NCBI GenBank assembly: GCA_030684405.1
Contig: JAUXYA010000029.1
Coordinates: 83,147 to 147,146 of the forward strand
From: Burkholderiales bacterium
Lineage (GTDB): Bacteria; Pseudomonadota; Gammaproteobacteria; Burkholderiales; SG8-41
Direction: 5' to 3'
Length of the DNA: 64,000 bases
In this document: one piece after another, positions 37,146 through 46,639 of the stretch
Layout: each line of letters starts with the position of its first letter
How positions within the stretch are numbered: position 1 is the stretch's first letter
Notes under the pieces: model-generated
The model's database searches: none
What the model saw: the letters and a program-made list of their open reading frames with translations, nothing else
Told to the model about the DNA's origin: nothing
Made by a program: the position numbers and the translations under genes

Positions 37146-38120
37146 TTACTGCACAGGGATGCCTGCCGCCTTGAATACAGACTGGTAATTGTGAATGTCG
37201 GCCTTCAGCAGTTTGGCGAGGTCCGCCGATCCCATGCTGTAGGGCTCGACACCCTGCTTGGTCATCAGCTCTTTCATTTCCGCGGACTGGCCGATTTTCA
37301 CCAAGGCTGTTTCCAGTTTTTTAATGACTGCAGGCGGCGTGCCGGCAGGCGCAAAAAATCCCAGCCACAGCGCCATGTCGAAGCCCGGGAAACCGGATTC
37401 CGCGACGGTGGGGATTTCGGGTAAGGTGATTGAACGTTTGCCGGAACTCATGGCGATCGGAGTCACCCGCTTTGCGGCCACATGACCGAGCAAGGGCGGA
37501 ACCGCGCCGAACAGCACTTCCACTTCCCCGGAAAGCACAGCGGTGGTCGCCGGGCCATTGCCCTTGAAGGGGATATGCGCCATGTCGAGACCGGCGCGGC
37601 TCGCCAGCGTGGCCATCACCAGATGGGTGGTCGTGGCCTGGCCTGCCGACCCGTAATTCAGTTTGCCTGGCTGCGATTTGACGTGGGCAACGAACTCTTT
37701 AAGGTTGCGCGTCGGAATCTTGGGATTGACCACCAGAAGATAAGGCGCGCTGGCAACGAGCGCTATGGGTACGAAATTCTTGATCGGATCGTAGCGAAGC
37801 TTGGAGTAGGCAGCGACCGCGATGGCATGGGTGGTCGTGGTACCCATCGTCAGGGTGTAGCCGTCGGGATTGGCACCCGCCGCGATTTCAGTACCGAGGA
37901 CGCCGCCTGCACCGCCACGGTTGTCGACGATTACTTGAGTCCCGATGCTCTCTCCCAGTTTCTGGCCGACGATTCGGCCAACGGTATCGGTGTTGCCGCC
38001 GGGCGCAAAGGCCACGATCAGCCGGATGGGTTTGTTGGGATAAGCCTGTTGCGCATTCACTGCTGCGGCGAAGCCCGTCGCCAGCAGTCCGGCCATCCAT
38101 ATGGGGGTCAGCTTTAACAT
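37146..38120 (-). CDS. Bug/TctC family substrate-binding protein
   Basis: YPNKPIRLIVAFAPGGNTDTVGRIVGQKLGESIGTQVIVDNRGGAGG. Confidence 0.96.
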   Translation of the reverse strand: MLKLTPIWMAGLLATGFAAAVNAQQAYPNKPIRLIVAFAPGGNTDTVGRIVGQKLGESIGTQVIVDNRGGAGGVLGTEIAAGANPDGYTLTMGTTTTHAIAVAAYSKLRYDPIKNFVPIALVASAPYLLVVNPKIPTRNLKEFVAHVKSQPGKLNYGSAGQATTTHLVMATLASRAGLDMAHIPFKGNGPATTAVLSGEVEVLFGAVPPLLGHVAAKRVTPIAMSSGKRSITLPEIPTVAESGFPGFDMALWLGFFAPAGTPPAVIKKLETALVKIGQSAEMKELMTKQGVEPYSMGSADLAKLLKADIHNYQSVFKAAGIPVQ

Positions 38121-38253
38121 TCGTCCTTACTCCTTGGGTGTGGTTTGTTAACCGGCGGAACTCATCGAAGGGTCGGAAGTATGGCGTCCTATTGTTGCAG
38201 AACAGTGACAACGAACATACAAATTATGTTTACAAATCAATTAAATAGCAATA

Positions 38254-38267
38254 TATTGTCGACAATA
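38254..38267. promoter_or_regulatory. Perfect 14-bp palindrome, likely GntR/FadR-type operator
   Basis: tattgtcgacaata immediately 5' of the GntR-family ATG (38270), in the divergent intergenic region. Confidence 0.75.
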
Positions 38268-38269
38268 AT

Positions 38270-38992
38270 ATGCCTGACTCAGCGACATTAAGAAGAATCC
38301 GCTACCTCAGCAGCCAGCCCCTGGCGAACTTGGTCAGGCAGGAGATCGAACGCCAGATTCTTTCCGGTGAACTGTCGGCCGGAGACCGCCTCAATGAACT
38401 GGAGATTGCGCGGAAGCTGGGTGTCAGTCGCGCGCCGGTGCGGGAGAGTTTGCGTACCCTCGAGCAAGCCGGGCTGGTGGTCAGCCGGAAGAACTACGGT
38501 GTTTGTGTGCGTGTGGTCTCCATCGAAGAAGTCGCCGAGATTTACCAGGCCCGTGCCTGCATTGATGCCGGTGTCGGGATGGAACTGGCTCGAAGCATCA
38601 AGGCTGCCCAGTTGTCGGAGCTGCAGCGGATGGTTGAAAAAATGGAAACCGCGTGCGCGGCGGACAAGACAAGCGCTTATCACGAGCTCAATGTGGTTTT
38701 TCACGAACGCATGGTCGAAATGACAGGCAACCGCAAACTGCTGGAAATCTACCGCAGGCTGCTGGGCGAGCTTTCCCTGTATCGGAGTCACTCGCTGGGC
38801 CAGCCGGGCGCCATGCAACGTTCAATAAACGAGCATCGCGGCTTTCTCGAATCGTTCCGGCGCGGTGACAGCGATGCGGCCGGCAAGGCCATGCGCGATC
38901 ACATTCTCGCAAGTGGCGAGCGAATGCAGCAGGCCTGCGAAACCGTTGCGACCGGTGCGCCGGGTCGCTTGCAAATGGGAGAAGTCGCATGA
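38270..38992 (+). CDS. GntR-family (FadR subfamily) regulator
   Basis: LVRQEIERQILSGELSAGDRLNELEIARKLGVSRAPVRESLRTLEQAGLV plus FCD domain. Confidence 0.95.
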   Translation: MPDSATLRRIRYLSSQPLANLVRQEIERQILSGELSAGDRLNELEIARKLGVSRAPVRESLRTLEQAGLVVSRKNYGVCVRVVSIEEVAEIYQARACIDAGVGMELARSIKAAQLSELQRMVEKMETACAADKTSAYHELNVVFHERMVEMTGNRKLLEIYRRLLGELSLYRSHSLGQPGAMQRSINEHRGFLESFRRGDSDAAGKAMRDHILASGERMQQACETVATGAPGRLQMGEVA

Positions 38993-39882
38993 CCCTTCGG
39001 GTTGCATTCATTGGATACGGCGAGGTTGCCTCTGCATTCAGCGCCGAAATCGCTTCGCGCGGCGTCGATGTGGCGGCCTACGATGTGCTGCTGGAGCAGG
39101 ATGGCGGCCTACAAAGGCTGAAGGAACGCAGCGGCGCTGCGAAAGTGGAGTTCTGTTCCCTTGCTGATGCGCTGCGCGGTGCCAAGTACATACTGTCTAC
39201 GGTGACTACCAGCGTTGCTTGCGAAGCCGCGCGCCGCTGCGTGCCGCATTTGGCTGCCGGACAAACCTATGTGGATCTCAATGCCACTGACCCTGGCCTC
39301 AAGCGCGACATCGAAGCCATTGTGTCCCCCTCGGGCGCGGCTTTTGTTGAAGGGGCAGTCCTGGGTGCGGTCGGTGTGACCGGTGCAAAAACCGAGATCC
39401 TGCTGGGTGGGCCTCACGGCAAGCGGGCTGAAGCCGAAATCACCGGAAAACTGGGGCTCAATGTGCGTTTCTACGCCGAGGAAATCGGCAAGGCCTCCAT
39501 GTTCAAGATGCTGCGCAGCGTTTTCTCCAAGGGGATGGAAGCGCTGCTGATCGAGTTTCTGGCAGCCGGGGAGCGTGCCGGAATCCGCGACGACCTGTGG
39601 CGTGAAGTCACGGAATTGATGGCGAACCACCCGTTCGAGAAGACGGCTTCCAACTGGGTGCGCAGCCATGCGACAGCGCATGCACGCCGCCGCCACGAGA
39701 TGGAGCAGGTGGCTGAGGTATTGCGCGGACTCCGCATTGAGCCCTTGATGACCGACGCCACCGTGGACTTGTTCAGGCGCTCCGGGACGATGGGACTGCA
39801 GGACAAATTCACCAGCACCCCCGCGGCAATGGACGAAGTAGTGCATTTCTTTAACGAACGGCTGCCGGCGCCACCCCAATAG
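38989..39882 (+). CDS. NAD(P)-dependent 6-phosphogluconate/3-hydroxyacid dehydrogenase-like (DUF1932 C-terminus)
   Basis: VAFIGYGEVASAFSAEIASRGVDVAAYD; ATGA overlap with GntR gene. Confidence 0.88.
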   Translation: MTLRVAFIGYGEVASAFSAEIASRGVDVAAYDVLLEQDGGLQRLKERSGAAKVEFCSLADALRGAKYILSTVTTSVACEAARRCVPHLAAGQTYVDLNATDPGLKRDIEAIVSPSGAAFVEGAVLGAVGVTGAKTEILLGGPHGKRAEAEITGKLGLNVRFYAEEIGKASMFKMLRSVFSKGMEALLIEFLAAGERAGIRDDLWREVTELMANHPFEKTASNWVRSHATAHARRRHEMEQVAEVLRGLRIEPLMTDATVDLFRRSGTMGLQDKFTSTPAAMDEVVHFFNERLPAPPQ

Positions 39883-39943
39883 CCCTTGCGTCGCAGTCAC
39901 GAAAACTCGCAGACCGAAGGTCTCATAACTCAAGGAAGTCAGG

Positions 39944-40705
39944 ATGAAGCGAAACAAAATGAAGGAAAAGCTGCGCGCAGGCGAACCGGTGTTCGGCGTA
40001 TCGGTCATGATTCCGTCGCCGCAGATTGTCGAAATGGTTGCCGCTGCCGGCTTTGACTGGGTGTTGCTTGACTGTGAGCACGGCACCCTGACGATCGAAA
40101 GCGTCGAATTGATGGCGATGGCTGCCGAGGCCAGCGGAATCACTGCGATTGCCCGACCGGTCAGCCGCAGTCCGGAACATATCCTGCAGGTGCTCGACCG
40201 CGGCGTCATGGGCGTGCAGATTCCGCACGTGATCACCGCGCAGGACGCGCGCGATGCTGTCGCGGCGGTGAAGTATCACCCGCTGGGCAAGCGCGGGCTG
40301 GCGGCCGGCACACGTTCGGCGGTCTACGATTCGCACGGCACATTGGCGGATTACGTCAAGGCTGCAAACGACTCGACCCTGATCGCGATCCAGATCGAAG
40401 ACGAAGCCGCGGTCCACAACATTGACGAGCTGCTGAAGGTCGACGATATCGATGTATTTTTCATCGGCCCCTCCGATTTGTCGCAGTCCATGGGCCACCC
40501 GGGTAATCCGAAGGCGCCGGTGGTGGCGCAGGCGATTGACAGCTGTTTCCAAAAAATGCTCGCCGCCGGCCGTACTCCGGGCACTCCGGCGACTGCCGAA
40601 CATGTCAGCGAGGTTCTGGGCAAGGGCGTGCGTTACATCTACACCCATTTGCCGCGTTTGCTGGCCGGCAGTGCGAAAACTTACTTCAAGAGCGCACGCG
40701 GATAA
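39944..40705 (+). CDS. HpcH/HpaI aldolase family protein
   Basis: FDWVLLDCEHGTLTIESVE; IAIQIEDEAAVHNIDELLKVDDIDVFFIGPSDLSQSMG. Confidence 0.95.
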   Translation: MKRNKMKEKLRAGEPVFGVSVMIPSPQIVEMVAAAGFDWVLLDCEHGTLTIESVELMAMAAEASGITAIARPVSRSPEHILQVLDRGVMGVQIPHVITAQDARDAVAAVKYHPLGKRGLAAGTRSAVYDSHGTLADYVKAANDSTLIAIQIEDEAAVHNIDELLKVDDIDVFFIGPSDLSQSMGHPGNPKAPVVAQAIDSCFQKMLAAGRTPGTPATAEHVSEVLGKGVRYIYTHLPRLLAGSAKTYFKSARG

Positions 40706-40815
40706 CTGCAATCTGAGGCGCAGCGCGTCGAATTGTTCCGGGCTGGCCGTACGCCGAAGGTACGGCTAAGATGGCCGCCCCGGGCGCGATCCGTCCGGCC
40801 TGACAGGGGAATCGC

Positions 40816-41028
40816 ATGGAAACCCTCTACAAGTGGCGCGTGCAGGAGAAGGACCGTTCGGGCAAGACGCGCTGGCGCCTGGTGCGTACGCCCATGACCG
40901 AGGACACCGCGCGGTTCTGGGCGGCGAACAACAACCGCGTCATCGAACGCATCGACTGGCCCGGCGCAGTGAAGCTCTCGCTGCAGCCGGAAGCGAAAGT
41001 CATTCCCTTCCGCAGGCCTTCCCGTTAA
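40816..41028 (+). CDS. Small hypothetical protein
   Basis: 70 aa ORF with good start context; METLYKWRVQEKDRSGKTRWRLVRTPMTEDTARFWAAN. Confidence 0.6.
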   Translation: METLYKWRVQEKDRSGKTRWRLVRTPMTEDTARFWAANNNRVIERIDWPGAVKLSLQPEAKVIPFRRPSR

Positions 41029-41053
41029 GCATTGACGCGGACGTGTCGCCGGA

Positions 41054-42412
41054 TCACTGGATCCGGTAGCCGCGATCGCGGAACAGCCTGAGGCAGGCCG
41101 CGCCGGCATCTGCATCGTAGCGGCTGCCGTTGTTTGACTCGATTTCCTCCAGCGCCACTTCGATGCCCAGTCCCGCCCGGTAGGGCCGGTCGGAGGACAT
41201 GGATTCGACGACGTCGGCGACAGCGAGGACGCTGGCCAGCGGCAGGATTTCCCCGTTTTGAAGACCGCGCGGATAGCCATCGCCGTCGAGGCGTTCGTGG
41301 TGCTGCAGCACGACCTCAGCCACCGGGGTGCGGAAATCGATATGTTTGACGATGTCGTAGCCGAGCTGCGGGTGGGTCTTGATCAGGTCGAATTCAGGTT
41401 TCGAGAGTTTGGCCGCCTTGGTAAGTATTTCCACGGGCACGCCGATCTTGCCGATGTCGTGGACGATGCCGCCCTTGCGCAGCGTGTCAATTTCGCTGGT
41501 GCCGAGGCCGAGTTCAGATCCAATGGCGGCGGCCAGTTCGCCGACGCGACTGGAGTGGCCTGCGGTGTAGGGGTCGCGGATTTCACACAAGGTTGATACC
41601 GCGTTCAGCGAATCCTGCAGCATGCGCTGCAGGTGGCCGAGGTGGTCGGCGGCCTGTGTTTTGGCTTGCCAGGACTCGGTGATATCGATCACCACGCCCA
41701 TCATCACCGGCTCGACGTCGCTGCCGGCCCGCGTGTTGTGGATGTCGACGATGATTTCGCGCCCGTCCTTGCGCAGGCCGGCGAAAACGCTGCGGCCGAC
41801 GCTGGCCTCGCTGGTCAGCCGTTCGCGGATCGCCGCCACCGCCTTTGCGCGTTCGCGCGGCGCAGTGAGGTCGAGGATGTTGACGCCGATGATTTCGTCG
41901 GCGTTGTAGCCGAACATTTCCATCAGGCTCGGGTTGGCGTAGACAATTTTCATGTCCTGAACGATGTAGATGCCGACCATTGAGTGTTCGACCATGCTGC
42001 GGTACATCGACTCGGCCTTGTTCAGGCTGGCGAGGGCCCGAACCTGCTCGCTGGCGTCGATGGCGAGCACGATCTCCGCGTGCCGATCTTTAAAGCTGAT
42101 CCTGCGCGCGGTGATGTCCATGTGCAGCATTTCCCCGCTTTTTGCGCGGTGTAGCCAGCGCCCGGCGCGGTCGACGCTGACACCCTGGCGGGTGATGTGC
42201 GATTTGAAGCGCTCGATTTCTTCTTCGGGACAGATGTCGAGCACGGTCATTACCAGCAGTTCGTCATGGCTGTAGCCGTACTTCTGTTCCATCGCCGCGT
42301 TCACCGAGAGAAAGCGCAGCGTCTCAAGGTCAAAGATCCACATGGGATGGGCGTTGCCCTCGAACAGCTCGAGGAACACTTGGTCGCCAGCTTGTATGTC
42401 GATTCGTGCCAT
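41054..42412 (-). CDS. PAS-PAS-HD-GYP domain protein (putative cyclic-di-GMP phosphodiesterase)
   Basis: Two PAS regions; KGGIVHDIGKIGVP, HPQLGYDIVKHI, HHERLDGDGYPRGL (HD-GYP). Confidence 0.95.
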   Translation of the reverse strand: MARIDIQAGDQVFLELFEGNAHPMWIFDLETLRFLSVNAAMEQKYGYSHDELLVMTVLDICPEEEIERFKSHITRQGVSVDRAGRWLHRAKSGEMLHMDITARRISFKDRHAEIVLAIDASEQVRALASLNKAESMYRSMVEHSMVGIYIVQDMKIVYANPSLMEMFGYNADEIIGVNILDLTAPRERAKAVAAIRERLTSEASVGRSVFAGLRKDGREIIVDIHNTRAGSDVEPVMMGVVIDITESWQAKTQAADHLGHLQRMLQDSLNAVSTLCEIRDPYTAGHSSRVGELAAAIGSELGLGTSEIDTLRKGGIVHDIGKIGVPVEILTKAAKLSKPEFDLIKTHPQLGYDIVKHIDFRTPVAEVVLQHHERLDGDGYPRGLQNGEILPLASVLAVADVVESMSSDRPYRAGLGIEVALEEIESNNGSRYDADAGAACLRLFRDRGYRIQ

Positions 42413-42698
42413 GGTTCGCTCCACTGGAACCGGGCATCCACCGCATTGCACGATGGACTATTAAAAGCGAAGAGCATACGACGCATGCGTCGTGGCCGAC
42501 AATGCTTTTTTCCCGCAACGCGGCATCATTCGTGCACAAAATGCGCAAACGTTCATCAACGTTCGATGGTGTGCTGATAAACGCTGCCGAGAAAACCCGT
42601 TTGGTGCCGCCTGGGACGATATAGATCGCGATGCCGAAGCGGATATCAGTCCGCGTTTTATCCGGCGTTCAGCGGAATGGCTTGCGGCTGTCCGGCTT

Positions 42699-43667
42699 TC
42701 AGCGCTGCGGCAGCGGATTGACCTCGTCGAGCCCCACGCCTTCGAGCGCGCCGAAGAGTTCGGCAATGGTTGCACGGTCGCTGTGGCGCAACGGCGGCTT
42801 GAGGATGGCGCGGATGTTGGGTTCGACGTGGCCGGGATTGCCGGTGCCGAAGAGCACGACGTTGGCCCCCGGCTCGTGCCGCGCGTAGCGGTAGGCGGCT
42901 TCGATGATGCTGTCCGCGCCGTCTTCACCGAGGAGGAAATCCAGCGCATTGTCTTTCTGTGCAAGCGCCGCCGGCAGGCGACCCTCGGCGACCAGTGCGG
43001 CGATGTCCTGGCGCAGCCGACCCGGCGTGCTGAAAATCGCGCGCACCGCGAACATGATCAGCGTGCCGATATTGCGCTCCCGCGTGCCCGGCAATACGAG
43101 CCGCCGCGCGTTCTGATTGAGCATGTGGAAGGCAATCATCATCACGTCCCAGCAGTCATCGCCGAGCGCTCGAACCATCGATTCGTGGCGCGGGTCGCGT
43201 CCGGCGAATTCCGTGATGCCGAGGAAGCGGAACTTGCCTTTCTCCTTTTCGCGCAGCAGCGGCGGGATGATTTCCGTCATCACGCGGTCGTATTCGTGCG
43301 GCTGCACGGTGTGCATGCAGAAGACGTCGACGTGATCGGTGCCGAGCGTGCGCAGCGAGCGGTCGAGTCCGGCGAGGATGTCGGCGACCGGAATGATCGC
43401 GCCGTCGCGTGAGGAGACCTTGTGTTTGGTGGAGATTACTAGCGACTCACGCGCGCGGCCGCGGATTGCTGCGCCGACTGCAGCTTCGGTGCCGTAGTAA
43501 GAAGCGGTGTCGATGAAATTGACGCCAAGGTCGAGCGCGCGGCGGACGATGCCGGCGGCGTGTGCGTCATCATGGCCTGCGGCCAGTCCGAGTTTGCTGC
43601 TGCCGCCGCAGCCGATGCCGGCGACGCTGACTCTGAGACCGGTGCGGCCGAGGGTTGTGTATTCCAT
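42699..43667 (-). CDS. Aldo/keto reductase
   Basis: MEYTTLGRTGLRVSVAGIGCGG; LGVNFIDTASYYGTEAAVG; TDHVDVFCMH. Confidence 0.94.
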   Translation of the reverse strand: MEYTTLGRTGLRVSVAGIGCGGSSKLGLAAGHDDAHAAGIVRRALDLGVNFIDTASYYGTEAAVGAAIRGRARESLVISTKHKVSSRDGAIIPVADILAGLDRSLRTLGTDHVDVFCMHTVQPHEYDRVMTEIIPPLLREKEKGKFRFLGITEFAGRDPRHESMVRALGDDCWDVMMIAFHMLNQNARRLVLPGTRERNIGTLIMFAVRAIFSTPGRLRQDIAALVAEGRLPAALAQKDNALDFLLGEDGADSIIEAAYRYARHEPGANVVLFGTGNPGHVEPNIRAILKPPLRHSDRATIAELFGALEGVGLDEVNPLPQR

Positions 43668-43669
43668 GG

Positions 43670-43704
43670 AATTACAAATATTTCAATATAATCAAGTAGT
43701 TAGT
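43670..43704 (+). repeat. AT-rich intergenic element with IHF-like core, copy D
   Basis: attacaaatatttcaatataatcaagtagttagtg; core aatcaagtagtta (43690-43702) is an exact IHF consensus. Confidence 0.6.
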
Positions 43705-43750
43705 GAGGAGTGAGGAGTGAGGAGTGAGGAGTGAGGAGTGAGGAGTGAGC
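43702..43750. repeat. Heptanucleotide tandem repeat (AGTGAGG), six perfect copies plus one variant
   Basis: agtgagg x6 then agtgagc. Confidence 0.95.
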
Positions 43751-43773
43751 GGGATGGCGGACGCGGTCCGTAC

Positions 43774-44451
43774 TTATAGTGCGGGGCACAGCCTTACACC
43801 TATAGCCGGTGAGTACGGGGCATGTTGCAGTTGCGGCACTACGCGGCCCATCCAGGTCTGCGGATCGTTGCGTTGGGCTTCGTGCGGGCCGAAGTGCTGC
43901 TCACGTGCTTCGAGCGAGATGAACTCGTGGAGGATCGCGTGTTTGTAAGCGCCGACAGTGGCGAGCATTTTGCGCGCACCGACGCAGCCGGGCAGTGTTT
44001 TCAACAGCGGAAAACGTTCCTGGGCGTACCAGCCGCCAAGATCGTCCTCGACTGCCGGTGAGGGCGCGTTGTAATGGCCGATCTGGATCACTGCAGCTGC
44101 GGTATGCCGTGAGTCGCGGGTGTGTGTCTCGGGGCCGTCGACGCGCGCTTCTTCGGCGAGGATCGCGGCTGCGGCATTCATGCGCATGCCAATAAATCGT
44201 TTTGTCTCGGCGCCCTGTTTTTTCGCGAGTTGTCCCGGACTTGGGTTGAGGAAGGTCTGCGTGGTCTCACCACCGAACAGCGCGAGGTAGCCAGTACCAC
44301 GGCCGCCATGGCCCAGCGCGTAATGCGCGGCCCAGCAGTAACCGGGGCGTGATAGTTTTTCGGGGATGTGGACCCGGTGAAACCAGTCGAGGTAGGTATC
44401 CCTGTTGTCGGGTGCGATGTCATACCAGATTGCCCAGATGCTACGGTCCAT
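43774..44451 (-). CDS. EthD-like dimeric alpha/beta-barrel protein
   Basis: MDRSIWAIWYDIAPDNRDTYLDWFHRVHIPEKLSRPGYCWAAHY; second half repeats the pattern (WYAQERFPLLKTLPGCVGARK). Confidence 0.6.
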   Translation of the reverse strand: MDRSIWAIWYDIAPDNRDTYLDWFHRVHIPEKLSRPGYCWAAHYALGHGGRGTGYLALFGGETTQTFLNPSPGQLAKKQGAETKRFIGMRMNAAAAILAEEARVDGPETHTRDSRHTAAAVIQIGHYNAPSPAVEDDLGGWYAQERFPLLKTLPGCVGARKMLATVGAYKHAILHEFISLEAREQHFGPHEAQRNDPQTWMGRVVPQLQHAPYSPAIGVRLCPAL

Positions 44452-44618
44452 GGATGTTCCTCCTCTGAAGCGATTGTATGTCAGAGCGGTGCAGATTCAG
44501 CCCGGCGATCATGGTATGGACGTGGAGGCGCTGGTATTCTGCGGAACCATTGCAGGCTTGCCGCTGGGCAGTCTGCGGGGAAAACCAATAACAATGGAAA
44601 ATCGATTGGAGGAGTTTC

Positions 44619-45692
44619 ATGCATAGCCAGCATACGGACCACACGCGGCATTGCTGCGGCGATGACATCCTGTTCACCGGTTGCAGTATGACCAATACGG
44701 CGGCAGTAAAGCCCGCGGGCGGACGCCGCCGCCAGGTGCTGATTGGCGGCAAACGGGTGAAGACCATCGACGTACATGCGCACTGCGTGGTGACCCGGGC
44801 GATGGATCTGCTGGGTCTGAAGCTGGAGGACCAGCGCGGGCCGGCGGTCGACCAGGTCGGTGCGCGGCGCATCGCCGAGATGGACGAGCAGGGCATCGAC
44901 ATGGAGGCGCTGTCGATCAATCCGCAGTGGTACCGCGCGCCGCGCGACCTTGCCGCGGAGGTGATCCGCATCCAGAACGAGCGGTTGGCGGAGTGGTGCG
45001 GCGAGTATCCTGACCGTTTCGTCGCCTTTGCTTCGGTGGCCTTGCAGCATCCCGACCTCGCGGTGGAGCAACTGGTGCACGGCGTGAAAAAACTCGGGCT
45101 GCGCGGCGCGGCGGTCGGCGCCAGCGTCGCCGGGAAGGAATTCTCGGATCCGATGTTCCATCCCTTCTGGGCCAAGGCCGAGGAACTGGGGGTACTGATC
45201 TTCATCCACCCGCAGAGCACGCCGGAACTGAACGGGCGCTTCAAGGGCAACGGCTGGCTCTCGAACACCATCGGCAATCCGCTAGACACCACGATCGCGC
45301 TGTCACACCTGATTTTCGAGGGAACGCTGGACCGTTTTCCCGGTCTCAAAATCTGTTCAGCGCACGGCGGCGGCTACCTGCCGTCCTATGCCGCGCGCTC
45401 GGACCAGAGCCTGCGCGTGGCGCCGGAGATGGACACCGGCGTGAAGCTGAAGAAAAAACCGACGGAATACCTGCGCGACATGTATTACGACACCCTGGTG
45501 TTCACCGACGAGGCGCTGCGCCATCTCGCGGCGGAGGTCGGCTCCGACCGACTGGTGATCGGCACCGACCACCCGATTCCATGGCAGAGTGATTCGGTGA
45601 ACCACATTCTCAATGCGCCGGGCTTCAGCGATGCCGAGCGCCGGGCGATGCTCGGCGAAACGGCAGCGAAGCTGCTCGGGATTCCGCTTTGA
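44619..45692 (+). CDS. ACMSD-like amidohydrolase family protein
   Basis: KTIDVHAHCVVTRAMDL; ICSAHGGGYLPSYAAR; LVIGTDHPIPW. Confidence 0.92.
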   Translation: MHSQHTDHTRHCCGDDILFTGCSMTNTAAVKPAGGRRRQVLIGGKRVKTIDVHAHCVVTRAMDLLGLKLEDQRGPAVDQVGARRIAEMDEQGIDMEALSINPQWYRAPRDLAAEVIRIQNERLAEWCGEYPDRFVAFASVALQHPDLAVEQLVHGVKKLGLRGAAVGASVAGKEFSDPMFHPFWAKAEELGVLIFIHPQSTPELNGRFKGNGWLSNTIGNPLDTTIALSHLIFEGTLDRFPGLKICSAHGGGYLPSYAARSDQSLRVAPEMDTGVKLKKKPTEYLRDMYYDTLVFTDEALRHLAAEVGSDRLVIGTDHPIPWQSDSVNHILNAPGFSDAERRAMLGETAAKLLGIPL

Positions 45693-45717
45693 TTGTTGTC
45701 AGACTGGAGGTGCGACG

Positions 45718-46605
45718 ATGGAACGCAAAAAAGCAAGTGATTATCCGCCGGAAGTGATGAAGCTGTTTGACGGATATGTGCATGGCGCGCTGAGCCGTCG
45801 CGACTTCCTCGACCGTGCAGCGAAGTACGCGGTGGGCGCATTCACTGCGACGGCTATGCTGGAAAGCCTGAAGCCGAATTTCGCCTGGGCGCAGCAGGTG
45901 GCGAAGGACGATCCGCGCATCCGCACCCAGTACCTCGAATACGACTCGCCGCAGGGCCATGGCCGCATCCGTGGTTATTACGCCGCACCGGCGATCGCGA
46001 AGGGCAAGCTGCCGGCAGTGCTGGTGATTCATGAGAACCGCGGCCTCAATCCCTATATCGAGGATGTCGTAAGGCGGCTGGCGACGGCGAATTTTGTGGC
46101 ATTCGGGCCGGATGCACTGAGTCCGGTCGGCGGTTATCCCGGTGACGAGGACAAGGGGCGCGCGCTGTTCGCGGCGCAGGACGCGAAGAAGCGCGAGGAG
46201 GATCTCTACCAGGGCGCGCAGTTCCTCAAGCAGCGGCCGGAAGCGGGCAAGATCGGCGTGGTCGGCTTTTGTTTCGGAGGCTATATCAGCAACCTGCTTG
46301 CGACACGTATGCCCGATCTGGCCGCGGCAGTGCCGTACTACGGCCGCCAGGTCCCGTCCTCGGAGGTGCCGAAGATCAAGGCGCCGCTGTTGCTGCATTT
46401 CGCCAGCGACGACGAGAACGTCAACAAGGGCTGGCCGGCCTACGAGGAAGCGCTGAAGGCGAACAAGGTGCGTTATACGGCGCACGTTTATCCGAACACC
46501 CTGCATGGCTTCCACAACGACACCACGCCGCGCTACGACGAGGCGGCGGCGAAGCTGTCATGGCAGCGCACGTTGGAGTTCTTCAACCGGGAATTGCGCG
46601 GCTAG
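45718..46605 (+). CDS. Dienelactone hydrolase family protein with Tat-like N-terminus
   Basis: SRRDFLDRAAKYAVG; AVLVIHENRGLNPYIEDVVRRLA; IGVVGFCFGGYI. Confidence 0.93.
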   Translation: MERKKASDYPPEVMKLFDGYVHGALSRRDFLDRAAKYAVGAFTATAMLESLKPNFAWAQQVAKDDPRIRTQYLEYDSPQGHGRIRGYYAAPAIAKGKLPAVLVIHENRGLNPYIEDVVRRLATANFVAFGPDALSPVGGYPGDEDKGRALFAAQDAKKREEDLYQGAQFLKQRPEAGKIGVVGFCFGGYISNLLATRMPDLAAAVPYYGRQVPSSEVPKIKAPLLLHFASDDENVNKGWPAYEEALKANKVRYTAHVYPNTLHGFHNDTTPRYDEAAAKLSWQRTLEFFNRELRG

Positions 46606-46639
46606 GGTGCGGCCGCGGCGTACGGTGGCGGTGCCGGCC

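Noticed and set aside
38217-38250. acaaattatgtttacaaatcaattaaatagcaata as an eighth copy of the IHF-core element
   Set aside because: It is AT-rich and partly similar, but lacks the TTR half of the IHF core and aligns poorly; more likely part of the divergent promoter.
43702-43750. Possible CRISPR-like array
   Set aside because: Contiguous 7-bp units without spacers; a simple tandem repeat.
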